A stretch of 64,000 nt of DNA from Uloborus plumipes (Eukaryota; Arthropoda; Arachnida; Araneae; Uloboridae), in the NCBI GenBank assembly GCA_038373865.1, contig JAXGGA010003443.1, positions 38,457 through 102,456 of the forward strand, in the 5' to 3' direction. This document shows, one piece after another, positions 36,901 through 50,000 of this stretch. Numbering within the stretch: the stretch's first letter is position 1; every line of letters starts with the position of its first letter. A program made the position numbers and the translations under genes. The notes beneath the pieces are model-generated. The model searched no databases and was not told where the DNA came from. It saw only the letters and a program-made list of their open reading frames with translations.

Positions 36901-37600
36901 AAAAAACAAAATAGCAGTAGTATTAAAAAGTATAAAAATAAAATTTTAAAATTAAAAGCAACTTTAAAACACCTTTAAAAATGTCAGTTTCAAAAACGGG
37001 AAGAAAAACTTTAGTTCGATAAAAAATCGTTCTCCACTCATAAGCCTTAAATACTTTTACAATACTTAATTTTTGCGTATAATTTCGAGAAAAAATCGCT
37101 TAAAAAATTAATAATAATTATTAGAATACTTTTGACCTCAAAATTTTTTTGGAAACTTTTAGAGTTCCTATTATAAACTGCAACTCACAGATCTTTTAAA
37201 AGGCATTTTTTTCTGTTTCAAATTACAATGGTAGAAGTAATTATGCAACACATGAAATTGTAATGGCAAGTAAGTAAAATTTTAGAGCAATAAATGCATT
37301 TTCCAACCATCTTTAACTTTCGTTTTACTTCTTGTAAATATGATTACAGTGCTTGTAGTCACAACTAATTTGGAGAGATCTTTAAATATAGATTAAACCA
37401 ATCTAAAGAAAGATTAAACCAAAAATATATGAACACAATTTAAACTTTTTTTTTGCATTTTCTTCTCGGTCTTATGTCCCGGAATATCAAATGAGAGAAA
37501 ATAAAATCAGTTGTGCGTTCCAAGTAGAATGTCTAAAGTTCATGGAATGCATAACTAAGTAAGGCGAAGACAAGGCACAAGTTTTATTTCACTGCAAAAA
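33993..37600. other. No supported gene
   Basis: Very AT-rich sequence. A hAT-like GGTTCCCAAAAAGG..GTGGTCCACAG fragment is visible near 34312-34355. No coding exon was recognised on either strand. Confidence 0.4.
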
Positions 37601-38040
37601 CCATTTTATTCCATTCTTCTTTTTAAGTTATTTTTTAACCCTTTAAGACTTACTTTGATCAAGCCTCCCCCCTCCAGATTTTATTCATTTTTTAGCTATT
37701 TGAATCAGTGGCTGAAAAAAATAAATGCTGGCCTCAAACGAAGCCACCTAGCTGCCTCAAAAAAGGTTGATGACCAAATTATTTCGAAAAAAACCCCACT
37801 TAAATTTTGAATGTTTTAACCAGTGAAGTATTCTCCAGATTATTACAAACCACCATGATAATCCATCTCACTCCAAATTTCAAAGAGCAATAATCAAGCA
37901 TTTCATACAAAATTGATATATATTAATGTCCAGACGAGACAGGGTATCCTGCACCCCGGTTGACAAAAAATGATCACTGAAAAAACAACGCACAATACAC
38001 ACGACACATAGCTTGGCGAGCTCAGGAGTTGGCAGGTTTT
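37601..38040 (-). other. Likely 3' UTR of the LDLa gene with polyadenylation signals
   Basis: Sequence downstream (minus strand) of the stop at 38041-38043. TTTATT on the plus strand, which is AATAAA on the minus strand, occurs at 37680-37685 and 37605-37610, about 355 and 430 bp after the stop. These are candidate polyadenylation signals. The true end is not known. Confidence 0.4.
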
Positions 38041-38060
38041 TCACTCAGGCTTTTCACAAC
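38041..38060 (-). CDS. LDLa gene, terminal coding exon
   Basis: After the acceptor TTCTTCTTGCAG, 20 nt complete the split Arg codon and encode CEKPE followed by TGA at 38041-38043. The C-terminus therefore reads CQVCRCEKPE. The phase matches the donor of the last LDLa exon, which is the main support for so short an exon. Confidence 0.7.
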
Positions 38061-41000
38061 CTGCAAGAAGAAAAATGACATCATTACTTATGTCTGTAAA
38101 ATAGAATCATCAGAACTGCATTTGATATCTTCATGAAAGTTAGTTATCTTGGATGAAATGGTGTAGATAAATCTAGGCATTCATCATGCTCAGCTTTGTT
38201 AGTTTTCTCGATCGAAATGGTGGGGATGAATCTAAGCATTCATATCATGCTCTGGCCCTCTTTGTTAGTTTTCTTGGTTAATATAGTACAGGTAAATCTA
38301 AGCATTCATCATATGTTCAGATTTGTTACGTTTCGTTTATAAGTTAATATAAGGGTGAATCTATAGATCGTTTGGGTGACACTTTCTGCAACAAATCTCA
38401 TTTATGAAGTCTAGTCACAAGCATGTTTGGGAAAATAAAAATTAAATGATTCCCAAGGGTAACAAGTGTTAACATTTTTGAGCAGTGCTGTTTTGTACTT
38501 TGCTCTCTTTTAGCCTAAGTGTATCAATCAGCACATCAGATGGATTCCATTACTTTCGTTTTCTTAAACCTTTCTTTATTTTGATTTTTAATACGGTTTT
38601 TTCAGTTTCACATGTGGATTTGTGTGTATGTATGCAACTCTGAATAAAAGATAAAACGTTCTTTACAAATATAAAAGTAATATATTTAATACTATTATTA
38701 ATACTATAGGCTAAACTATATTATTACATGTTGATGTATTGTAAGTGTTTCAGTTTGTATGTAACTCTGAAAGAAAAAATGAAATTCACGTTATTTGCAA
38801 ATACAAAAGTAATAGATTGAATATTATTTTTAACACTAGAGAGTTAACTATATTACATGTTCTCTAAAAGCGTATTTTTTAGTTTTTTTAAACTATAATA
38901 TAAATATTATTTAAAACCGCGTAAGTTGTTAGTTTTCTAAAATGTTTACCAAGAATATGTACTATGTTCTCTTTTTTTAAAAGATGTATTATCTAGAAAC
39001 GATAACATTGAATGGGAAAACTATATGTAAAAGCTATCAACGAACAAAAACGCACCGATAAGTTGAGAAAGCTTTTAATGGCTATGATATAAGTCCATAT
39101 CTTAAATTTTTACGAAAAAAGTCAGTTTTGTTTTTTATTTTAAAACTCTTTTTAATTTGTCAGGACTAAAGTTTTTTAATGGCATCTTATCACAAAGTGA
39201 TGTATTATCCTGTCTAAAAGTAGATTTTGCACTCGTAAAAGTAAAATGGTGCATTTTTTTTTTTTTTACGTTCAGCGAAGCATCACCGTTAAAAAAAATG
39301 TAAGAAGACTCGCGGTAGTTTACTTGTTTCAACTTTGACGTTTCGTTTGTAAGTTAATGCAAGGTTGAATCTGTACTGTGTTTGTGGATGGCACTTTGTG
39401 CGATAAATCATATTTATGAAATCCAGTCGCAAGTATTTTTGAAAAATTAAAAATTAAGGTATTCCCAAGGTAGTCAAGTTTTAACATTTTTGCGCCGAGC
39501 TGTTTTATACTTCGCATTCTTTTTACCTAAGTATACCAATCTGTGCAGCAGATGGGTCCCATTTCTTTTATTTTCTTAATCATTAATTTACTTTCGTATC
39601 TTTTTTAAAATCGCGTAAGTTGTTAGTTTTCTAGAACGTTAACCAAGAATGAGAACAGCGTTACTGAAGAATATATATATAAGCTGTACCGTTACTAGAA
39701 AACTTTATGTAAAGGACCCCACACGCTCCGGAAAACCCGAAGGCTTTCCTTGAGGAAAACCTCAAAGGAATTCCTGGAGGAAACCCTCAAAATGCGGGGG
39801 GGGAGGGGGTCTCCACGCGCTCCGGAAAATACGAAGGCCCATCCTTGAGGATTTCCTAAAGTCTCAAAACGGTACGGGAATATACGAAGGCTCTGGAGGA
39901 AAACCTCCTACCCACCCACACAGTACGATCGCTCTTGAGGAAAACCTTATAAAAGAATGGTCCTTAAATCCACAGGAATATCTCAACAGAATTCACCATA
40001 CACACATGGAGGATTTCCTTGAGGAACTCCTTCGGGTTTTCCGGAGCGTGAGGAGCAGGGCCCGATTAAACTATCAGGAGGCCCTAGACCAAACACTATT
40101 TCCGGGGCCCCTGCAGTCAAAACTTTTCAATTATAGCCAATTACTCTACAAATTTTAGCCATTTGGGGGCCCCTAAAAAGCAGGGGCCTTTGGCCAAGGT
40201 CTAGTTGGCCTATTCAGTAATCAGGCCCTGGTGTCAGGACCTCAGGGTGGATCAGCCCCTTAAGTCCAGTTTCCTGGCGATTTTCTAATAGTACTGCAGT
40301 TACGTTTTTAATATAAAAAGCTTTATGGAAGTCCAGTTTGCTAGAGAGTTTCAAGCAGACTGCAGATTTTCTTTTACAGCGTATCATAAATCAAATGACA
40401 ATTTTGATGTAGTTATACTCACGGCAGACTTGGCATCGGTCTTCGTCACTGTTGTCACCACATCCATCTATTCCGCTGCACAAAATGGCGGAGGAGCGGC
40501 ATCTGCCGTTGTTGCATCGGAAGCTGTTAGACGGACATCCTGCTCCTGAAAATGGGAACAAAGTTATAATCTTTAACTACAAGGAAATCGTTTCTCCATT
40601 TCCAGTGGATTACTTTGAGGGTCTTTAGGAACAATGTCGTGTCAAACGTGCAATGTGCTGTCATTCTTTTGCTCCGTTAAGGCCGTATACTACAGTAATA
40701 TATTAGTGTGTTACGGTATTTCAGTGCTATTCATTGTCCTGTCCACACATGTAGTTAACATCTTGTCCTTGTGTCTGTATATGTCCTATTTTCCCACAGG
40801 ACCATGTTTGCAAGAAAAAAATATAGTTGCCTTGGATTTTGCCCCAATCCTCGTAGAATTTGTTAACTAACTTCAAAAATACAGGGTATCCACAATAAAA
40901 TGTTTCCATTTTAAGGTCGTCTTGTGGCAAAACTATTTTTGCTCAGAAATTCAAAATTTTGTGTACAACCAGATGAAACGCGCTTAGTCTTTTCGAAAAC

Positions 41001-44000
41001 ATATTTTTTTTTTTTTAACAACCGAGATTGCTTATTGTTGTCACTTTGGCATGCATGATGTTCCGATCTTGGTTCATCGCTTTCTCTTTTGATTGGTAGA
41101 TAGTGAATCCACTGATACGTTGGTAGTTAAAAAATTGGGCTTCCTCAATTTTTTTTCCTCTCTCACTTTCAAGATTGATATTTCATGTTTTAGAGCGAAA
41201 AAGTATGTTATCTTGTCAGATATAAAGTCAGCTTATTTTTTTTTCAGCATTATTTATGATTTTTTAACACCATCTGAAAAATTAATGACGAAATATGCGT
41301 TTATGGCTTAGTTTTAGCATTGCAGCATACACAATCGTAACTTGAATTATTCCATGGAAAGATTGCGAAACAAAATATTTGCTAGGTTCAAGTAAAACAA
41401 ATTTTTACCAAAATTTGAAGCTTAACCAATAGTCAGGCTATTCACGCGAAAAAAGTATAGAATATTTAAAAATCATTTTGAAATTTGTACGATGCGTACA
41501 TGAAATCGTATGTGCTTAGTGAATAGGGTGTGCCGAAAATAACATTTTTTTTTTAATTTCGATGATGGAGAGTGCGCAAAAGGTGCCAATAGGGGCGCAA
41601 AGTGCACGTAAAAAAAATTTTTGAAACTTTTTGGTCAATTTCTTGTTCTGCCGCGATCGCGTTGAAGTTTGAAAAAAATGCAGTTTTTTGATATTTTTAG
41701 GAAATTATTTTCAAAAAATTTTCAGCACCGAACGTCTAAAAATGCATCATATGTGACAAACAATGTAGTTATTTCAGATAAGTACGGCCAAAGCAGCATT
41801 TTAATGTTTCGACGAAATTGAATTTAAAACGGAAAAAAACCCCAGGGAATTGCCATATCTTCCAGGAATTTGTGGAAAAGGAAGGAATTATACCACAGAA
41901 CTTCAAATTTCTTATGGAATTTCTATGTCCCCAATGGCACCTTTTCCGCCCTACCCGTTGCCGAAAATAGAAAAAATAATAAATAAATAATTTACTAAAA
42001 ATCTCAAAAAAAAAAAAAAAACCAAGAAAAAGAAAAAAAAAACAGCATTTTTTTTTTTCGAAACTTCTACGTATTTGCGGCAAATAAAAAAAATTGACCA
42101 AAAAATTTCAAATTTTTTATGTGTACTTTATTGCTCCCCCAATGGCACCTTTTCCGCATTCCCCATTATCGAAATTAAAAAAAAGTCTTTAACCTTATTA
42201 ATGAATGGAGATACTTTTTTAAAAGGACAGAATGTGACCGCAGAATAAGTTATCAAATGCCGATAATTTATTGTATTCTTCTTAAACACAAAGTAATGGT
42301 CTAAAATAAATAAAGAAAGAAAGAAATTGTAGACTAAAAACCATTTCCATATCCTTCTTTGGCTAAAAAAATTCACCCCGTAAATAAAAATCTGTTAATA
42401 AATTTGTCTGGAACATATTTCTATGAAGAAAACGGAAGGATTAATTGAGTTCCGGGATTGTTTTGAATGTCTGAAATTGAAGAAGAAAAAAAAGTAGGTT
42501 AAGAACAGATTAGCACTGTCGAGCTTGTATTCTTTTTAATCTCTGCTGTGGGATGTTATTCTGGTAAAAATATGGAGTTAAAATATGGCTTTTGCTAGAT
42601 TGCCGCAATAAATGTTTGAATTTGAGGGAAGAGAGAACGTAATTAAATGTAAATGTGTGTAGATGATTTCTTTTTTGTTTTGTGATCAGGGATAGCTAAT
42701 TTAAGGTTGTTGATCAAAACACTAAAGGTTATAAACACTTCAGGGAAGTTTATGTTGCAGTTTCGTGAACTTTGAAAGATAATTCCTTAATATGACTCAA
42801 CAAAATTATAAAAATTATAAATTAGAATTGAAGCAAGGATATTCGAATAATTAAATCTTTCACGTTTGTGCATTTGTTTCGAAACTGAATTCTTGCATAA
42901 CTTCATGCTTACTTTATGTATAAAAGTTCAACTCGTGTTGTTGTCTTTTTAAAAGTATGTTTTCACTGAATTGTGTAATTTTCATGAAATTTGACTAAAT
43001 TCTATCTTTCTCACTCAAAGCAAGAACCGAGTCACCACAGAATAATCAAAGGTTATAAATGGAATAAAATATAGTTCAAAGATTTAGATAGATCATGCTC
43101 TTACCTAGCTCACAGGCTTGTAAACTTTCATCCGAACCATCCTTACAGTCAGAGACAGCATTGCAGAAGACATGCATTGGCATGCATTGCCCGTTGTCGC
43201 AACGGAACGAATTTCTGTCACAGGGAATTCCTGTTTGGAATAGAAATATCAAAAGTCAACATTCGCCAGTTTCTGTCTTTTACGGCAACACACATACACA
43301 CTCATACATACATACATACAGTCGATTCTCTATTTAACGATTTTCAAGGGACCATAAAAATTGTCCTTAAGTAAAAAGACAAAGTTTTTTCTTAAACTAC
43401 AGTGCAAGTTCTGGGACCGTGGAAAGTCGTCCATAATTAAAGAAAGTCGTTAAATAAAGCGTCGTTAAACAGAGAACAAACTATATTCAAGATTCGAACA
43501 AGGTGGAAAATGAAAAGACTTGAGTTTGCAATTTATGCAAAAACCCAAATAAGTATAAGATTAACATCATAATAAGCCGCTTCTTCGTCGGTGGGTGGGA
43601 GCAATACTATAATAATAGGAGCTTCACAGGTTTCGGAATACGTCTCGAGTCAGCAAGTGAACTAAATGTAAACACTTTAGTAAAGCAAGAAATATTAAAT
43701 TCCAACATAGTAAGACGTTCAGTTGAGTCGTTTGGAATCTATTTTTTTATGAAAAATAATTTTATTTAAAAATATATAATTTTAAAAGATCCTTATAAGA
43801 ATGGCTTGAAAGACAAAATATTAAAAAGCACTAGATCCGGACAAAAGTGAATATAAAGTAAATGTTTTGAGTAAAAATCCCTTTAGATCCATAGTTTCAC
43901 CTTCGGAACTATGGATTTTGAGGAACGGGTTTAACGGGTTTGGATTCCAAACAACTCAATTTTTACTGCAACATGTTTGAATTTTGATTGGGTGTAACCA

Positions 44001-47000
44001 TTACACTTTTGCACCGAGTCAAGTCTTGGTTTTCTCGCTTTTAAGTTGGACCCCGTCTCTTTATTTACATCGGAAAAAAGTGTGAACTTTTGATACTCCA
44101 AAACCAAAAGTGAATTTTCAAAGTCGGATTTACGGAAAAACTGAATAAGACTGAATAAAAATAAAAAAATATTGGGCCCCTTCCGACTCCGGGGTCTTGG
44201 GTTATGAAGTTACGGCAGTGAATCTTTTGTAAGTGATGACCCCTTACCCCTGTAGCAGCGAGCTTCGTCACTTCCATCTGGACATTCCCAATGTCCATTG
44301 CAGACAGACGATCTGGACAAGCATGTTCCATCCTGGCATTGGAAGGCTTCTTTGGGACAGTCTGAAAAATAGGTAAGTGTATATTTTATTTTGAAAATAT
44401 TCGCTAATATCTACCTGCTATTAATGCTTAAAACAAAAAAGTAAGAATAATATTTTAGAAGAAAAGACAAACACACACACACTTACTTACACATCTATTG
44501 CAAGTCATGATTCCAAAAATAATTGAATTTCAGATGACAAAATTCATTTTTTTTTGTCTGAAAAAGGATCAGATGAAGTATCTACATTTTTAGTTGACAA
44601 CCATAGGCTGTTAATCAATGAGTAGAAGTTTAGTTCTTTAACCGAGAAGACGATAAAATTCTCTAAGCCTCCACAAAGACTTGTAAATGGTGAAATACTA
44701 CTTCAAAAATTAAGTATTAGTGGAAAAAATATTACTTTTTTAATACAGCTGACATACTTTTGTGATACGTCACAGTAAAGTTTTGTTTTGATATTTGCAG
44801 TTGATATCCCACACATGAGTTACTTATAGTAGTATGTATGTATGTAGTTGTCAGGAAGCGTAGCGAACGGGGAGCAAGGCTACTTTACTTTTACGCGTGT
44901 TGAAATAATGTAAAATTAATAAATTAACATGTGTAATTATCATTTACATGTGTAAAATATTATTAAATATCTGATTACTAATTAGATTGTGAATTACTTT
45001 AAAGAGAAGTATTTGCTGAAAATGCTTTTTTAAAAATCTTATTCTTCCTTTCTGGAGTCGCTTCACAACATCAGGATTTTTTTCATAGCTTTGTGAGGGC
45101 TCATTAATATTATTAAAGTATCTTCCACAAGTAATGCTTTTTGGCTTATTTCAGCCGTTGATTTTTTTTTCAGCAGTCAAATCAAATACTAAGTCTCAAT
45201 TTGTTGTTCAGATAAGTTGTTGTGGCCGTGACCCTTCAAGTTGGACATTAATTTGCATTGCTTGTTTTTTCTTGTTTCTTAACCCTTTAACTGTCAAGTT
45301 ATTTTGATTTTTAACACTTTTCCAAGCACAAACCCGAGAAACAGTCGGGTTTGACAAAGAGATGAATCCGAAATAAACGTCTCCCGATATATATTCGGGT
45401 ATAACACTACGATGCACTCAAAAAAAAAAAAAAAAAATACCCCGAGTAATACTCCGGCGTGACATTTTCGAAAACCAGCTGTGCCCGAGACTATCTCGGA
45501 CATGACAGTTAAAACAGGGGTCAATCCCGGATATTTGACCAAGGTCCTGTTTTTGGAATTTTGTGAAAAATAGTTACGGCAAAAAGTATTCACAATCGCT
45601 CCGTAAACTAGGATTTCTGTGAAGAGTCAGTTTTGAGTGTGGGATTTTTGTGAAAGGTCCATTTTTGAGTGACTGAATTTTGTGAAGAATCCTTTTTTGA
45701 GTTGCTGAATTTTATGAAGGGTCCTTTTTTGAGTGACTGAATTTTTGTGAAGGGTCCTTTTTTGAGTGCCTGAATTTTGTGAAGGGTCCTTTTTTGAGTG
45801 CCTGAATTTTGTGAAGGGTCCTTTAACGGACCTAATTTCTCTCTAGATTGACCCCTGGTTAAAAGGTTAATGACATTTTCCTGAGACTACATTTAGAAAT
45901 AGTAACTTGCAAATTTGTTTTCCACGATGTACATTTATTCTTAAAAGACAGGCCAATGTATTTGAGGGATAGAATTAAAAAAGGAAACATATTTCAATTG
46001 TACTTACTGAATGGTAAGCAAATACTTTCATCAGAATTATCCAAGCAGTTATCTTCACCATCGCAGACAAAATACCAGGAAACGCAGTGTCCATTATTGC
46101 ACTGAAAGGTATCGTTGAGGCATTCTGTAAAAAATTAAATGTTTGGGAGTTGAGAAAAAGTTAATTCACATGAGGATTTGAGAAGTAAAATATCTATTCC
46201 TGGCACTTAAATTTTTTTGAAAATTAAAAACAACCACTTATTTGGAATAGCAACTTCATCAACATTTGTGAAACGAAGTCTGGTAAAGAACTCATATCTC
46301 TAGAACAAGCGGTAGTAGCTATCGCTTCTTTTTCGACTCTAATTATATTCCATGAAAATATATTTTCACCACAACTAGTAACATAATTTCAGTTATATAG
46401 GGGAAAGTGTGGTAAGGATACTGTATTAAACCTCAAAATCGTTTTCTCTCTTTAGGATGTGAACAAAAATTTTGAAACTTGTACCCACGACTTTTTTAAC
46501 TATTCAGTTTAATAAAAAAATTAAATTTTGGTCATCTCTTTTTGATACAGGAAAAATGTGTCATAAAAAACGAAAAGCTTTTTTTGTCATCCTATCGGCT
46601 ATGACAGTAATGCCCAATCTTTTCTACCCAAAGACCACATTTCATATTAAAAAGATTTTCACCGACCAGAATACACATCAAATTTCAGAGTATTTCAAAA
46701 TTTTCTAAATAACATGGGAAAATATAGAAAGGGAAATAAAGTTAAAAACCAAAAATTGTTGCAATCACTTGATGTTTCCTTATCAAATGCGTCTGTTTTT
46801 CCCAAACCAATTTTTGAATATTTGGCTTCAAATTCGTACCATTGTCATTAATCGTAGGTTTCGATTTGTATCATTCAAAACAACGGACCACACGAATCAG
46901 TTGCACGGGCCGGATGTGGTCCGCGAGCCGTAGGTTAGGCACCACTGAGGTGAGATATCGGGTCTAGACAAAATCCAAAGAACATACGATATCGATTGAA

Positions 47001-50000
47001 AACCCAAGATGTTGGGGGAGGGCGGTGGACTGGACTCTGGCAGATAATGGTAAGTCCGAGCGTGTTTAAATTTAACCCTGTCTGTCTCAACTAATCGTGC
47101 TACCAGCCGAATTACTTCATATGGAATGGATGTAGTTTCAGCTGTTATAAAACTTCATTTGCCGTACTTTTGGATCATACTTTGTACGTATAAATAACTA
47201 ACTTCCGAAAGGAAAGGCGCCGCGATATTAGGTCACGGGAGGTCACTGTGACTTTCCAAAAAAATTCCTTATTCGGCAAATTTCACTAATGATTCGGCAA
47301 ATTTGAAGACAATATTGCAACACTGAAGATTCTTTTTTCTTTTCCAGTTTTTTAAAATTAGTTTTTAATGATGCCTACTGTCCACATACACAGCATTAGA
47401 TGTTCTATGCTGTGTGGGCACTGGGCATGTTCGTTTTTTGTTTTATAATTCGGAAAAACTCAGAGTTTAATTCGGAAAATTGAGAACTTTATTCTGCCCC
47501 GAAATCTGTTATTTCGAGGCGCCCTTGTTCCGAAGATGTTATCAGAAAAAAATTCAACTCCAAGTATAACCAGTGACGTATTTACGCATGGGATTAATGG
47601 GCTATAGCCCAGGGCTGCACGATTAGGCGGTGGCACTTTTTCCGTATTGAAAAAGCAAAGACCCTTTTTTTTTTTAAGTCAGAAGGGTGGGCAACGGCCA
47701 CGCTAATTGTGTCACAAAAAAAAATCCTTTTTCTTTTATTATTTTTTTACGACTCTGAAATTCAACACCTCAGAGGGCGGCCAGTTTCAATAGCCCAGGG
47801 CGCTTCACGTCCAAATACGCCTCTGAGTAAATCTAGACATGCGAATTAACTTCAAAATGTCAAGTGCTAGTAGAATGTACTAAAATGAATCAAGGTTTAC
47901 TTAGAGTAAAAATCCCTTCAGGCAAATAATGGTACATAAAAAGAACATGCTGGGATCAGTTTAACTTCCGATGGTGCATGTAGTCTTGTTAAAAGAATGA
48001 CCTTAAAGCACTTAACCTCATTTTATAACACGCGAGCTACAATTAGAAAGCAAACCGTTCTTATTCAATATTCGGACTTGAGAAAGATGACCTTGTCCTC
48101 TAACAGCATAGTTTTCCCGCCAATTAATATTGTTATTGATGCGATCAATTAAAAGGAAGTTAAGCCACCCATAGAAGTTGTGTGTAACAACTCATAATAC
48201 ATCTATTATGGAAAGCGATGTGGTTAATTTGCAATTCCGCTGGAATATGTACCGCAAGAGGATAAGTCTTTTGTTTTTGTCCCAGCCAAATAGGTTTGAC
48301 CTCAGAGTTTGAAATACTGCTATCTCCTAGATTCTAATGCCTCAATATTGCCTTTGAATGGATAAGAAAAAAGAGTTAATTAATTTGTTATTCTGAGCAT
48401 ACGTAAAGTTATTGTGAAAAAATTTCCATGCAGATTCCCATAAGAGATGAATGGTTTGCTTCCATAAAATATTTATAAGTTCCCAGATTAAAATCTTTCC
48501 ACCATTTTTATTCATGGCGTTAGTTAAGCGAATTTACCGCATAGGGGTATAATTATAATTAATGAGGTAATAATAGGATCGTGTTTATGATAGCGTTTGA
48601 CTAAAGAGCTTCCGAAAGTTCATATTAATGATCAGTGACAAAAGCTAAATGTTGTCATTCTTTGGGTTTATGTTTCTGGAAGCATTTCGCTTTTAAATGA
48701 CTACGGAAGCCATTTTATTGTTATGGCACGTGTGTAGTGCTAGCTTGTTTTCTGTGAATTGATTGTATATCCTGAATATTAATGGGGCTTGAAATAAAAT
48801 AAAAATCCGTGGGGAATTTTTACCCTTTGATTGAATTTTGACCCTAAGTTCGAAGTACGAAAATAGATTATTGAGTTAATGATTTGAATTAATGTTTTTA
48901 GAATGCAACTTTAATTTATGCAGTTTCCGGTAGGTTATCTTCATTTGACTATTACAAATATCTATTTCCGACAGTTGTTGTAGATATAGCTTCGAGTTTA
49001 ATGGCACGTTCTGGATCAATTAAAGATTAAAAATATTTGCATTGAAAACAATTTAAAAATAATGAACGAAGATAAGTCTTAACTCGTGTGTTTTTCGCAT
49101 TTTTTCTTCGTGTGTATAAAATAGATTTTACGTACAAATTTATTTATTAATCGGTCCCTCAGGCCTATTACATAAAAAAATCTGGTATGGACCCCACACT
49201 ACTTCCTTTTACGTGTAAATTTCTTAGTAGTTGCCTTAAGTGTTAAAAAAAGTGCTTGGAGTGAGCAAGGTAACAATTCAAATATTTACTCCCCTAATCT
49301 GCCACGAAACAATGCAAAAAATATTTTACAATGGTTAATTTTCTAAATATTGCTGATTTTAATATCATTCAGTGAATTTTTCGCAAAATATCGCCAATAG
49401 CGCCAAGTTGAACCCAAATTCAAAAAATAATTTTTTCGCCAAATTTGTCGCCAACTTGGCGATATGTCGCCAATTTGGCTTCAAACACTTGGCGACCAAA
49501 AGCTTGGCGACATATCGCCAAGTGGTCGCGTCAATTCATATCACTTGAGTCTGCATTGAAATTAATACTGATTTGCCCCAAAAAAGGGGTAAAACACCCC
49601 CTTGGGAACATTTAAATGCAACCCCAAGGGGAGGTGCACAACTAGACCATCCTCAGAGCCTACATACCAAGCTAGAAGCTTCTACGGCATATAGTTTTTG
49701 AGTTATGCGACCCACATACATACATACGCACACACGTACATACAGACGTCACGAGAAAACTCGTCGTAATTAACTCGGGGGTGGTTGAAAAGAATTTTTC
49801 GGCTGCTTATATGTTGGTAGGTACATATGCACGTGCTGACAGGTCGAAAAAACTACTGAACATTCATTCGGGGGTGAGCAAAATCAAAATTTAGACTCAA
49901 ATTTGAGTGATTTTTTTTTTCGCGATCACAATACTTCCTTTACTACGTAAAAGGAAGTAAAAAGGTAAATCTCCATATATTATTTCTCTAAGCCGAATCC

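Larger units (their letters stand above)
45283..45866. mobile_element. piggyBac-like MITE interrupted by another element
   Basis: TTAA at 45279-45282 and 45867-45870 flanks CCCTTTAACTGTCA at the left. The right end reads TGACAGTTAAAAGG only after removing the insertion at 45515-45857. The inverted match of the rejoined ends supports both calls. Lies in an intron of the LDLa gene. Confidence 0.75.

Noticed and set aside
44065..44331. 88-residue minus-strand frame starting MEHACPDRL
   Set aside because: Out-of-frame shadow of the second LDLa exon; the six-cysteine LDLa frame is the supported one.
49685..49745. Tandem CATA/CACA tract as a CRISPR-like or satellite array
   Set aside because: It is a short simple repeat inside a transposable element; no spacer-repeat structure occurs anywhere in the window.
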